A stretch of DNA of 64,000 bases from Adiantum capillus-veneris. Its lineage: Eukaryota > Streptophyta > Polypodiopsida > Polypodiales > Pteridaceae. Every line of letters starts with the position of its first letter. Positions within the stretch are counted from its first letter, which is position 1. Positions 21,462-35,067 of the stretch are shown in pieces. The notes below the pieces were generated by a model. That model ran no database searches and had not been told where the DNA came from. It saw nothing but the letters and a program-made list of their open reading frames with translations. Both the position numbers and the translations under genes were made by a program. The stretch spans positions 932,001-996,000 of the forward strand of contig CM043963.1 of assembly GCA_014529385.2 (NCBI GenBank), given 5' to 3'.

Positions 21462-22322
21462 TTAACAGTAATCTCCGACCTTGTTTATGGGCACTGGTTG
21501 GGCTTTCGGTTGACTTTCCCGTTTGTTTTCTTCTCCCGTAGGGTTTGTCTGAAGAGGAATCTTTACTCCTTTGTGCTCCAAATGTTTTCCCATGTCTTCC
21601 CATAAGTGTGGTATGACTCTCAAGAGTTCGAACAGCATGATTGTGCATGTTATAGGTGTCGACAGCATCTCTTGAAGACTTTTTGAGTCAACCATATGTA
21701 GAATAGTTCTCATCTGGGATGGAACTAACCTTATCTCCGGTTGTGCCTCATGTTCACCTATAAATGAAGGCAGGGTTTTCAAGGATTGGGCTTTGCTTTC
21801 CACCGAAATCTCCGTTCCCGCATCCCCATACAACGATTGTATATCAGCTAGATAAAATTCGTTATCCAAGTTAATCTCAGGAATTGGAGCAGATTGTAAC
21901 GTCGCGCTTCCGTTCTTTCTGTTTCTAATTGTTTCCCATAAGTGTTGTGGCCATTGTTCTTCAACATCTGGAATTGGCATTATTGTCATTAACTTAGCGT
22001 CATCAGTCATGTTTGACACCACTCGATGATCCAGTGACAATATTGTTTCAGGGCTGGGTTCGTTTGCTTGTTTTGGTTCATCGATTTTTAGTTTTTCTCG
22101 CTCTTTGTGAATCAACACTTCTTGTTCTGGGGTTCTAGCCATCTTAGGTTCCATCAACGCCTGGGCTGTTTCAATGAGGTGTTTACACATTTCCAAACGC
22201 TTCGTTTCCACTTCTGGTTGAGGATAAGTTAACCATCTCTGCTCTAAAGTTTGGTTTGTTTTTAGCTTTGCTTTGTACGCTTGTAATAGAGCATCTAACG
22301 GCTTTAGCACTTTCTCAACCAA
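21462..22322 (-). CDS. gag: gag C-terminal linker region of E3
   Basis: A 286-codon open frame beginning EKVLKPLDALLQAY, which matches the truncated end of E1 (13840-13886). It is helical and charged to about residue 120 and then has a region ending PITCTIMLFELLRVIPHLW and PINKVGDYC, which E2 retains just before its protease. No enzymatic motif is visible. It is the spacer between gag nucleocapsid and protease. Confidence 0.6.
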   Translation of the reverse strand: MVEKVLKPLDALLQAYKAKLKTNQTLEQRWLTYPQPEVETKRLEMCKHLIETAQALMEPKMARTPEQEVLIHKEREKLKIDEPKQANEPSPETILSLDHRVVSNMTDDAKLMTIMPIPDVEEQWPQHLWETIRNRKNGSATLQSAPIPEINLDNEFYLADIQSLYGDAGTEISVESKAQSLKTLPSFIGEHEAQPEIRLVPSQMRTILHMVDSKSLQEMLSTPITCTIMLFELLRVIPHLWEDMGKHLEHKGVKIPLQTNPTGEENKRESQPKAQPVPINKVGDYC

Positions 22323-22573
22323 GACTGATCTCCCTGAGGACGCTTTCCTCGGCTTGTTATTAACCTCAGCAGTTTTACTCTCTCTCTCTCTTGTTTCAGT
22401 TGCTCCTTCGTTTCATGCAATTCGTTTTGCATGGAAATTTGGTTGTTCACCCTTCTTGTTTTCATCCTGTCTCGTTTTGCCTTCCAGGATTTTCGCTGGG
22501 TTCTCACGGATAAACTCTCATTTTCTGTGGGTATAGGCAACTCTACCCTTTCCTTCACGGACTCATTTTTCCT

Positions 22574-24557
22574 TCAGTCCTTGGCTTGGGCTCTGGTTAT
22601 CGCATTGATTTGGATCATGGGATCGGTTTCTAATCTGCTGCTTGCACTTGGTATCACCCCCACAATATTCATACTCGCTTTTCCCTTGTTGTCCAGATTC
22701 TTTGGGAAATCTGGCAATATGTGATTCACACCACATCCGTCACAAAACCCAAAAATTTTCACTCTTTCGCCTTTGAAAGGACAATTACGCTCCCAATGAT
22801 CCATACTTCCACAGCTATAGCACTATCCAATTGGTGTTTGATTTTGAGGAGGTGGTCCCATAGGTTGTCCTGCTCAATTAGGATATCCTCTTGGTTTGTA
22901 ATTCTAGTTTGCAATGAACATTAACGTTCTTTTGTCTACCAAATATTGATCTCTCGAAGGTTGTGCTACATACGTTGGTGGTGCCATACCCTCGCTATTT
23001 TCCCATGGTTGATAGGCTTCGTCTGCGTACATTTGTGATTCAGGTTCCGTTGCGTAAGGCTCATTTGGTTCCTCATAATAAGGAACTTGAAGTGTACTAT
23101 TTGTTCCTGGTGATGCTTCACAAGGTTGAGCATACCTAATCATGGCCCTATTTTCCTGTGGTAATGGAGGTTGTTGACCCAACACAGGCTGAGGTCTGTC
23201 TGCTCCTACTACCAGATTCATATTTGGTCCAACTTGTTACTTGATATCTTGGAGGAGGTGGTTGGGATGGTCCTGCTAGAGGTCCATACGGTCTTTCCCT
23301 CACATAGTTTTTGTTATAAAAACACTCTTCCATGCTATGATTTGTCCATTTTTGTTCTATGGCGCACCATTTCAGTACTCGTCCATTCGCAACTGGTGCT
23401 TTCGAGTGTTGTGGGCACCACGACGTCGGACGATCCCCCCCACATATATCACACTTCCTCGTCTGAGACTGTCTCATCACCGAATTTGATCTCATATATT
23501 GTTGTTGCATTCTCTTTGTTACCTCCTCTATCAATTGATCAGCTGTCGGCATCAAGGACGCCTGGGCATCTTTCTTGGTAGAGGGTTCGCTTTTAATTGA
23601 TGAAGAGCCACTGGTTACTAAATCAGTATCCTCTGACACTTTTCCATATGCTTTGCAGTTATCGACAAGATATAACGCTTCCCTTGTAACCTGTTGAAAC
23701 GTGCTACAGGATTTCAAATGAAGGTCCTTTTTCAAGGTTTCATTCCTAAGTCCTTCAACGAAGAGCACAGACAATCTCTCGTCCTGCGGTAATTCCCTCC
23801 TCGGGCACCTCTCAATGTATTGCTTGAATCTCAAGGTTTCTTCCTTCACTTTTTCATTCTCCCTTTGTTTAAAAGCGTATATTTGCGATACAGTATTATG
23901 CTTTATACCCTGTTTTGAGAATTCTTCCGTGAACTCGCACAATACATGTTCAATATTCGGACAAGTTTCAGGGTTTAAAGATTGAAACCATGTTAAGTCC
24001 ATCCCTTCCAAGGTCAGCCCAAATCCTTCGTATTGAGTATGGAAATCAGTGATATGTTCTGCTCTTAAGACTTGCTTGAAGAGCGATACATGGGCATATG
24101 GATCCCCCGATCCGCTATACTTCTTCGGCATGCACTTCACTACTTGGGATGGACTGGTCCGTCTATGGTCTGCGGTCAATCTCATTACTCCCGTGTCTCG
24201 ACTTAATCGTTCTCGTGTATCATGGAGGTCGTAGGTTGCTCTCGTTGGCTCCCCCGCCCCAAATCTACTACTGGGAGGAAAATGTGGTGGGGTGGCTGTA
24301 AATGTCAGACCTACAACCGTATGTGTAGAGATAGAAACTGCACTACCTCGATTCATAGCCATTGATTCTCTAGAATGTAATGTTCCCATGGGGCTTGGCA
24401 TCGAATAATGAGGTCGACTGAAAGAATCAGCTACATGAGTCCTCCCTCCACCTGTGGTCAACGGTTTTGGCATGACAGTTGTAGGTGCTGGTCTTAGTGG
24501 GCTTGGAGTGACATAGTATTGGTGAAGTGGTCTCCCAAAGTACTTATATCCTTCCAA
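22574..24557 (-). pseudogene. gag: gag core and nucleocapsid of E3
   Basis: The 469-codon frame 23148-24557 carries the gag core: SGDPYAHVSLFKQVLRAEH, GMDLTWFQSLNP and RCPRRELPQDERLSVLFVEG. These are the same blocks as E1 and E2. A Cys-rich segment CDICGGDRPTSWCPQH and a WCAIEQKWTNHSMEECFYN motif follow. A frame change leads to 22904-23221 (proline/tyrosine-rich). Then at 22574-22804 comes the zinc knuckle region DHWERNC and CDGCGVNHILPDFPK, with the upstream cysteine pair just before a stop. E1 shows the same order. Confidence 0.8.
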
Positions 24558-24581
24558 CTCTTTTTTATCGATTGCTGCATA

Positions 24582-25320
24582 TCATCTTCCATACTTGTCG
24601 TATGCGGCAATTTTCGTTTTCACTCCCTCTGTGTAGGTGAAGGCATAAAGTCTTTTCCGCTCAGTCATCTCCCCGACGTAGGGTCCCTCGCATCTATAAT
24701 AGAGATCTTGCTCTCCATTATTATACTTGTATAACCCCAAGTAGACATTATCCGTGTTGATTCTCAACTTTCGTTTTCTCGCCTTAATCTCGCATTAGGT
24801 AAGATCATTGTTGGTGCCTTTTCCTCATTTCCTCGTCTATTTTGGCTTTTGTGCCCATCAATCCCCACTTGTCTACAATGTTAGGATTCAGAACTACCAA
24901 GTACATGATACCCTTGTCATCTAGGTACCTATCACCGCTATAGCTCACAGGCACTAAGTCCTTGAAGTCACTTGGTCTATCTTCTATTTTCACAAAGTAG
25001 TGGTCCATACCATCTTTGTATATCTTGGCACCTTGCTTGTTGTCATATTGATACTTGATGAACAATAGCTTTAGTGTGGCTGAGAGGTCTGATGATCCTG
25101 CTGCCATGTTTTCTCTTCTATTTAGTTTTAATTGTCCCAAGTATTCTGTGAAATACTCGGAAGATCTCTCTGAAGAAGTATCGGAGATGCCTTCTTCCAG
25201 GATCGGCTCTAATGGTCGTACTATTCCTTGGTTTACACTCTCCTCCGTTGATGCAACACTCGTTTGATCCGCTAAATTTAGGTATCTGGTGTTGATTTTT
25301 TTTCTCGATCTCAAAAACAT
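24582..25320 (-). pseudogene. gag: gag N-terminal region of E3
   Basis: The 171-codon frame (24805-25320) opens MFLRSRKKI, like the MHLRSGRV start of E5 (57646). It is followed after a stop by a segment with GLYKYNNGEQDLYYRCEG and LYAFTY...DKYGR, which aligns to the E1/E2 gag N-terminus. The first frame also has QDNKQ-type polar sequence and no recognised domain. The region precedes the gag core and probably forms the matrix-like part. Confidence 0.6.
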
Positions 25321-25329
25321 AAAGAAAGT

Positions 25330-26840
25330 GGGATTTACTGACTGAATCCAAACCTCTTACCTAGAGTTGAAAAGATCTTCCAATTCCTGCGACTGCATGG
25401 GTTGTTACTTAATCGGTCTCTGCAAATGAATACACTGGATGGCTATGAGATCACTGTATCATTCCAACTGTCAGCATATTTAACACTTCAAAATGATCTC
25501 ATCATAATTTTGCTTGCAGATTATTGACAGTAAGTCCAATTTGAGTTTTGACAACTCCTGGTATCTTAAATAGTCTAGGTCTATGAACATGTCAAAAATG
25601 AGCTAGATCTGGGCCAGAGGTACACCGATCGTGATCGTACTTCTGAGCCCAAATCAGATGAAACTTCACCAGCTTGTTCACTAGGCTATTTTAAGACTAC
25701 CTGCCAGAAACTTTTGTATTTGGACTCAAAAAAGTCAAGTTTTTACCATTTCTTGGTTGGAAGTGACTGTTTTCCCAAATTTATCAGTTTGAATGGATTT
25801 TGATGTTTGATTTGGGATTTGAGAGATACTTGGGGTTGTCTTGTGTACAAGCTATCCCTCTGTAGGGTTCCTTCCCAATTTTGATGTGTTTTGGTCTACT
25901 CAAAGTCAATTTCTAAGCCAGTTTAGCAATTTTTGACTTGGATCTGTATTCAGATGGTTTGACAGGTATTTTGAGGTTTTTGGCTCTAGGTCCTTTAGAC
26001 TTTTATGTTTGTATACACCTGGGGATCCCACATATGAAATCTGGTCAAAATCTGGCACTTAGGTACACCGAACACGATCGTACTTCTGAGCCCAAATCAG
26101 ACCAAATTTGGCATGCTTGTAGACACTGATGTTTTAAAGCCAAGATTTTGCACTTTCTGGGTCTGTCAGGCTAGTTTTATCCAAGTGGCCTGATTTCCTT
26201 GATTTTTTATGTTTTTGGGTGCGGTTGCTTTAGACAAAGTTGTTTAGAATCTTATCAGGAAGGCACATGTCAAATCTTGTACAATTCTGACACTGAGGTA
26301 CACCGATCGCGATCGTAGTACCTGGGCCAAATCTGATGAAATTTTGTCTGCTCCCTCTGACAAGTGTTTCCTAGGGTTTTGTGCTACCACTTTGTGATTT
26401 GAATCAATATCAATCCTGTTTGGTCAGATTTTCAGAATTTCAGAGTCTTATGGCTTTTTTGGCCAAAGTTATGGTTTTCTGGTTTCTCGGCTCTGACTTT
26501 TGCCCCAAATCTGGCTGGAATGTGATTTACTTATCCTACTCCTAAGTACAAAAATGAAAAAACATAAGAAAATGAATCAAACAAAACAAACATGACGGAT
26601 TTCGGGTGAGATTTCAGTACTCAATCGAATTAGAGAAATTGAAGAGCAAAAATGCTTTAACACACTCACTCACAGCTCCCTAAATCTCCTAAGAGAGGAT
26701 CTAGCCGGTCCACTAGCTCTAGACTCCACTAAGCTCTAAACCCTTGTCTAGCAGCCTAACTGAGGTGTAAAAGGATTTGTGGATTGATCTTTTTTAAGGA
26801 GTCTAATTGCGCATTCGGTCACTCGTCATCTAAGGTGCAT
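25330..26840 (-). repeat. Leader of E3 with palindrome-centred repeats
   Basis: Minus-strand copies of the motif GGTACACCGATCGCGATCGT lie at 25619-25638 (one-base variant), about 26062-26081 (diverged) and 26297-26316. Spacing is about 443 and 235, the same two spacings found in E2 (443 and 229). The unit phrases (CTTGACTTTT, TTTCATC...GGGCTC in reverse complement) are shared with E1 and E2. Confidence 0.8.
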
Positions 26841-26858
26841 TCCCCGGCAACGACGCCA
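26841..26858 (-). promoter_or_regulatory. Primer-binding site of E3
   Basis: TCCCCGGCAACGACGCCA on the plus strand is the reverse complement of a tRNA-Asp-type site with one difference from the left copy. Confidence 0.85.
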
Positions 26859-26859
26859 A

Positions 26860-28471
<1,612 letters not shown>

Positions 28472-28535
28472 TCTCTAGCATTGAGAGCGGAGAATTGAGG
28501 CCCTCCAAAAGCAACTCCAAGATCTGCAAGACAAA

Positions 28536-29511
28536 ATGATAAAAGATACAAAGGATCAGCAAGAAGAAACAGGCGGGGCAACCGTGGAGCTACTAGAGAC
28601 TAGGGAAGCCACAACAAGTGAAGATCCAATCCCTGCACAAGACGAGACCGCAACATCAAGACTTACCGAGGATGAGGAAAAAAGATTGCACGAGCTGATA
28701 GAGAAGGCAATAGAGGAGAGTGCAAAGGCGGCCATGGAGTGGGAAAGAAGACTCCTGTTCTACATTGGACTTCAAGGGGTGGATACTATGGTGCTGCAAG
28801 AACAATGGATGCAACCTACCTTGCCCCTCCCTCTACTAAAGTTTGAAGTGCTGAAAACAAAAAAAATGATAGAAGAAGAGCAATATGTTGCGCTATACGA
28901 AGGCGACATCACAAAAGAGGAGGAATCAAAGAAGATAGTAGACTCCCAGCCGAGATGGAGGAAAGGGTGGTTAACAAAGTATCCAACCTACCTAATCTAT
29001 TTGGTGGAGGAACCCAAGGAAGTTAGAGAAGATGCAACATTCTGTCCAATGCCACGAGTCAGGAGTTGGCAGGAACATGACAGAATCAGCAAAGAAACCG
29101 AATTGGCTTAATTACCCCAGGATGCCAGGACCAAAGGTGGGAGAGAGAATAAGTAAGGCCTACATGGTGAAAACCCTAACGAGAACCATTAAACTCTTTA
29201 CTGGCTCTCCTCGCCTTTCGTGTCAAATGCTCAAAAAAATTTGCAGAACATTATTGGCTTGCATTGAAGTGTTCGCACTGGATAAAGCTACCGGCTCACC
29301 ATTGTTGTCAACGGCCGCCACAGTCACATATATGATGTATGATCTAGCCTTGCAGCCATCTCCAAAAGTATTACACCTCTTTTATCAAAGAATCATGTTT
29401 ATGACGAGTTTCCACATGCAGGCCTTTGAGGAGGCATTCTATACTGGTTTCTTTACTCATGAAAGTAAGATATCAGTCCTACAAGTCCTACACAGACCAT
29501 TGGAAACCTGA
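28536..29511 (+). CDS. Unknown conserved retroelement protein (E4 copy)
   Basis: The ATG at 28536 opens 192 codons (28536-29111). The frame is open from 28485, upstream of the ATG, where it reads RRIEALQKQLQDLQDKM, a likely coiled coil. An acidic lead (TEDEEKRLHELIEKAIEE) is followed by MEWERRLL, SQPRWRKGWLTKYPTYLIYL and FCPMPRVRSW. A one-base frame change near 29085-29100 leads into 29032-29511, which continues WLNYPRMPGPKVGERISKAY, FTGSPRLSCQMLKKICRTLL and FYQRIMFM. The same order and strong identity recur at about 61930-62690. I do not recognise the family; no catalytic motif, zinc knuckle or membrane segment is evident. Position directly after an LTR suggests a gag-like or captured gene. 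Confidence 0.6.
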
Positions 29512-29592
29512 GATACGAGTCACATCTTCAAATGCTGAATCGACGGGACTCCACTAAAGACAAAGCAAGAATGTCATGTCAGGGACGACATG

Positions 29593-29609
29593 AAGGCAGA
29601 GGGGGGGAG
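29593..29609 (+). promoter_or_regulatory. Polypurine tract of E4
   Basis: AAGGCAGAGGGGGGGAG directly precedes the TGTTGAGC start of the 3' LTR. Confidence 0.85.
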
Positions 29610-30527
29610 TGTTGAGCAGAGGACTACACCTATACATTTTTGCTCACACTCATATTTTTGTAAACACTTATTGTAATAAATGTCTTTCCGACATTTCATT
29701 TTTTGATGGATCCGATTCATTGTAATTAACGGAACTCAATTCAGTTTCCAGCTTGTATTCCCCAAGTAGTTTCACCTGCTTATGTAATTAGATTAGAGAT
29801 GTGTTCACACCTCCAAGGCTGAGGTATAAGAGCCAATTATTGTAAACCTAAGGACAGTTTTTTTCAATCATTAATCAAGATAAGTTTTGAAGCGTCGTGA
29901 CTGTGTCTGAGAGAGAGAGAGAGAGAGAGTCTATCATCTTGCTACGCGAGATATGGAGCTAACATTGGAGAAGCGACACCTCCATTGTGTTAGCACGGCG
30001 AGAGCTACGCACCGATACCAAGTGTGCGCGCATTCGGCTTCTACGCGAGGTGAGCTCCCACGAGCTTCTATGTGAGTTTTCTCCCTACCTGTGTGTCGGA
30101 ATTGAGCGTGCCATATATCTATAGAACTGCAGTGAGTACGGCTACACATTAGTACCATCGGAGTCAAAATTCGGTCACCTGAATTTTTCGGCCTATCTTC
30201 ATACGCGTTTACCGCACGAAGTGGTTACAGATTGAGATTATATTGTAGATTCATAGGGTATTGTCCTTACCTAGTGTAGAGACCCCGCTTTGAGTTTGAG
30301 GCTGATTCGATGACTTGAGATCATGTTTCGGATAGCATTTGTTTGTAGTATGGATTTCAGTCATTTGCGTATTTGAGAACTTAGGTTTGATTTCCTTGGT
30401 AGTGATTGTCATTAGAAGGTCGAGTAGGTGATTTGACACCCACCCATTTGTTTCCATGCACCTGTGGGCAAGCTCCGTCCTCGTCCGACATTCTTGTTCG
30501 TTGGTTGAGTTCTCGCTATCATAGCCA
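29610..30527 (+). repeat. 3' LTR of E4
   Basis: It starts TGTTGAGCAGAGGAC. It has AATAAA-like sequence near 29672, a TATAAG at about 29825, a short GA tract (29909-29928), and then the part shared with 27876-28471. The 3' border is approximate. Confidence 0.75.
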
Positions 30528-31700
30528 CCGCTAGCGGCGTAACCGCCCAACCAATTAACCGGGCCGTTAACGACACCGGGGATTAACAATTATTTCATCA
30601 ATCTCTAGTTGATGATGGTGATGGTAATTAACTCTTGTTGCTTCATCTGCTTCGAGTTTCCTTAGATTCATCAAGCTTCAATTTTGCCAATTATTCCGTA
30701 GCTTCCTACTCCTTGTGCTTTGCACTGGCTTAATTGCCGCTCACGGGCTTTAACTTCCTTCTGCTTCAATTGCTAACCGAAACTTTATCCCTTGCTTGGT
30801 TGCCTTGAATTACTCCTTTGCTTGCCTCAACCAATCTCGTCATATGCTTCTTCTGCTTCATCCAAGCTCGCCTTCTCAAGCTTGCTTTTGCTTACTTTAA
30901 GTTTCCCGTCTTAGTTTCTTCGGAAAAGCTTCGACCTCCTTCCCCTTCTTGCTTGCTTCGAGGATGAGAGCGAGAGAGTGTGAGAACAAGATTTTCTTGC
31001 TCCGAGTCCTCTTCTTGTTCTTGCCCTTGTTTCCTCCTTCAACTCTTTCTTTGCCTGTCTCCACTTAGCTAGCTTCGAGGATGAGAGCGAGGGAGAGAGA
31101 GATTTGCCTTGCTTATGCCGAGGATGAGAGCGAGAGAGAGCAAGAAAAATCTTGCTTGCTCCGAGTCCTCTTTCTTTTCCTGTTACCCTCTTCAACAACC
31201 CCTCAACTTCATGCCCTCGTTCTCTTATTATGCCCTTTTCTTCCGCTCCCTTAATCTCTTCCCCTTATGCTCTAAAAAAAACCCTCCAAAAATTTTCCCC
31301 CCACCACGCAGTCATGGCGCCGTGACTGACGTGGTACGGGAAAGCCCGTTTAGTGACGTGGAAGGTCACGGGGTCGACTCCACGGGATTCCATGCAACTG
31401 GTGCCGAATCTCTGCGCAAGGAGATGCTAAGCGAGTTTCACTTTAGTCGCACGCTCGTCCGAGATCCAAGCTGGCCGGTGCGAGCCTAATTCTTCCCCCT
31501 GCGCCCTTGCTGTCTGCTCATCGCTCGTTGCTTGCATGCTTTCCTCTCTTTCTTTTCTCCTTTACACACAATGGGTTTGTTTTTTGGGCGGCCCTTGGAT
31601 GGCCCTGCGCTTTTAATTTTGGGCGGCCTAGCCTATTTTGGGCAGCCAACTCCCTTATAAGGGCACCACATTTGGCATACAACTCCACGAAGGGGCTAAC
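30528..31700 (+). other. Unassigned repeat-rich spacer
   Basis: No gene was recognised. Three copies of GAGGATGAGAGCGAG lie near 30959, 31077 and 31121 within larger imperfect repeats (TTGCTCCGAGTCCTC also recurs). The block resembles part of an LTR, but neither primer site nor polypurine tract was found. Confidence 0.35.
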
Positions 31701-34330
31701 TATTGGAAAACCATGTATTTTTTCTCAATAATGACAATGGTATTGTAACTATTACATTTGAAAAGCTTAACAATCAAGTGATTTTGCATATGATGTGTAC
31801 AATTGTCATTGATTTATTTTCATCAATTTACTTTTTTCACTTCTGTATCTTTATTCTGCAAACAATACTATGGATGATGGAGTTAATGGTTATCTTACCT
31901 TGTGGGTAACTACTTTGGGTCTATACCTAAGCTTGCACTTTCTTTCAAAGGTGAATCTGGGCTTATCTTGGATTCATTTAGGTTTAATCTATTATTGAAA
32001 CATTCAATATGGTTGATGGGTGGCAGGGCATTCAATGCCCTACCACCAAAAAATTTTACTCTCGGGCGTCGCTATATAAGGCTCTGCAACGTCGCTATAA
32101 CCGTTGCTATAGGTAGCATGTGAGATAAAAGTTTAAATGCAAGGTTATCTTCGTGAATCTGCTTTTGATGCAGATCAGTGGTAGATCAATTTGTCACTTA
32201 TTTTAAAATTGTCCCCAATCTAAAGTCATTATGTCCCCTATTAGAACTGTCGTTAAAAAGCAAGTCTCTTGGAGACAACTTCTTCTAGGAGATTCCATAG
32301 GCATCTTGGCCTGCTACTAGAACCGTACGAGGGCTGAGTTCTTGTGGATCATTTGGAAATTGAGAACAGTTATGTGTTTAATGAGGCGTACCAGGCTTCC
32401 AGCTTGAGATCTCTCTTTGTGGATTTCAATATGCAGTTTACAAACTAAAAATCAATGAAGTCAGATTATCAAAGATGCAAAGAAAGCGCACATGGAAATG
32501 GATGATGAGGATCTGAAGCTTCCCATCAACAAGAGGAAACTTATGGAAATAAATTTATGTTGGCTGCTAATTGGGAAGCCTCTTGGGAGGCTTATGAGGC
32601 GGCATCCAAAGATGGAGACTTCATGGAAAAGATCCAGGATATGATCAACTGATTAAATGATGTGTAAAATCTGTGTTGCCATCTGATCTAGGTTGGAATT
32701 ATAGTCATGTATTTTGTTTTTTAATGAGGGAGTGTCTCCCTGGGTATGGTCTTGGACATGAGAGTCATGTAGGATATGATGTCACTGCTGTAATTTTGTC
32801 TTCTCTCTTCTTCTATTAATATAAAGTTCACTGCTTTGGTGGACAAAAAATTGACAGTAACTCTGGTTACATTCAAGGTCGTCAAATTTTGCAGTTGAAA
32901 ACAGAGCACAGCGTAAGAATTCACCAGTAATCCCCACAAGAACACTTTTGACCTTGAAAAAGGCGGTTCACATCTTTGATTGTAATTTTGCAAGACTCTA
33001 ACGTTGATAGCAACAAGGCAATTACCACACACCCACATGTTCTTCATGATATGTATTTATTTTCCTTGAGGGGTATTAATAAGGGCACAGCCAACAACCA
33101 ACTTCTTGCAATGCCCACACAGTACATCCTTCTTCACAACACTTGTAATGTTGTGGTGCCAAATCTAGACTTGGGCACGATCCCTGCTATGACAACCTGA
33201 GGGTAATCTCTTCTAACTTAGCATAGATTTGTCTTATTTGTGTGTGCTCCTTATCACCAACAGTGAATGAACTTCACCACACACATCATCAATCCACCAA
33301 CTACGATATCAAGGGATATGGGGTTTGCGAGGGGAGCTTGGACAACGCCAGGTTGCTTGTTGTGGGAAAAGAGAGAGGAAAAGACGCACAACACTGCATA
33401 GTCGGCTAACAACCACTTTGATAATAATGAAAACAAAGCATAAAACACTTGAAATTGATAGCACAAATGAGATTTGACTCTTGGTTGCCAAGGCGGTCCG
33501 TTAACGCCACCATTATTGAATTAAATGAAGATTAAGGAGTTTAAGCTCCTTATAAAAGTGTATAAGCAAACTTCTCTTTCAGATTGGCAGAGCATAAGCT
33601 AATGATGATGGAGACAGGGATGGAAATCTCGATTGCCTCAAGCTCTCCCTCTTTGAAAACCTTTGAGAACTCTCTCCTCCTTCACCTCCAAAAATGATTC
33701 CCAACAACACACCCATTGCCAAAAAATGTCGCTCCCTTTATGGGAGACTGTAGCTCCTCTATTTTTGGTCACTTTTGTTCTATTTTTGTCTAACCTTTAC
33801 ATGTGAGTCACCATTCTATTTTTGGAAAGCTAGAAGGTCAAGGCATGTGTGAGGCCTCTCCGTGCAAGGGAGTAGCGCTCAGGGCTACGGGTGGGAGCCC
33901 CCCCTTCCTCAATAAAAATATTGGCCTTTGGATGAACCGTGGGAACCCAACCTACCATGTCATCACCTTTGTTGTGCGTCGTCAATGGACACCACCATTA
34001 AAAACGGCACCAAGGCCACCCCTCATGCTCAACAAGGCCCGTCACTATTGTACATGACCAAAAGCAGCCCCCCATTGGGAAGACATCATTGCTAAGCTCA
34101 CAAGAGCTCCTCGCTCCTTGCTTTGCTCAATGGTATGCCCATATAAATACCCCATATCTCATGCTTTCCCCATTGCATATGGGTTTTCTTGCCTGCCATG
34201 TGGCGGATTCTCCACATTTTTTCCTCCAAGGACAATCAACTTCACAAAAATATCAAAAACTAATTTTCTTTTCTCCCTCCATTTCAATGCTCTGCAATTT
34301 ACTGCATAGTGACCCGATCATCGAGCCATA
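31701..34330. other. Unassigned sequence with a palindrome and a possible LINE-like tail
   Basis: At 32019-32047 is a near-perfect 14-bp inverted repeat around a single base, followed by three CGT(C/T)GCTATA words (32067, 32090, 32102), which could be subterminal repeats of a DNA transposon. At 32690-32835 a T-rich stretch ending TATTAATATAAAGTT resembles the 3' end of plant LINEs. At 34141 there is a TATAAATA. None of these is decisive and no coding frame is convincing. Confidence 0.3.
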
Positions 34331-35067
34331 AAACCCCAATGGACATCCTACTAGCCGGATTAAAATCGTGTTGATCTTGCCGCTCATGGATATTGTTGAG
34401 CCCTCCAACCAAGGTTGCCAAAACTATCAAAAGTCATCTGGCATCGCACTACAGGCAATTGTCGCCGACTTTAAACTTTAGTATCTTGCCAATCTGAGCT
34501 CCGATTGATGTGTCACAACTTCCTATGGCCTTCACACACTGCATATTTTAAAAACCCTGACAAGGCTGAGAAAATCCCAAATGGCACACCAATTGAGGCA
34601 ACCAACCTAACATAGACTTGGACCGATGAAACTTTAATAGACCGCATACGAGCCATTTGAACTCTGATTGCTTATCTGAAAAGATCGACATCCACCATAT
34701 GATGAGCACTTGAGGCCCTTGCACTCACTTCATCCTTGACCCTTCATATGCAGTTGTCTAATGCAATACAGATTTGCAAACCAATCCAAACTTCAAATTG
34801 TCCTAACTTTCACACCATAGCTCCAATTGACAAGCTGTAAAGACCAAAGTTACCCGGAACAAGAATGACAATGGGTCTCTATGCAGAATGGGGGAATAGC
34901 AAGGGGTCCGAAACAGAAATGGCATGGAATGAGAGGCATAAAAAACATCCAAATGCAATTACTAGCATTATGTGTTTGAATACAAGTAGTACTAGAGTCC
35001 TTTGACTCTAATACCCCAAAAAAACAGTTTGAAGACCATTTAGCCTTATTATAACTTGATTGTGATG
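34331..35067. other. Unassigned sequence
   Basis: Low-information, CA-rich text with no frame, repeat or boundary that I can support. Confidence 0.3.

Noticed and set aside
33254-33491. Hydrophobic minus-strand frames as a membrane protein
   Set aside because: Two overlapping short frames, no homologous partner, no promoter or exon structure; likely chance.
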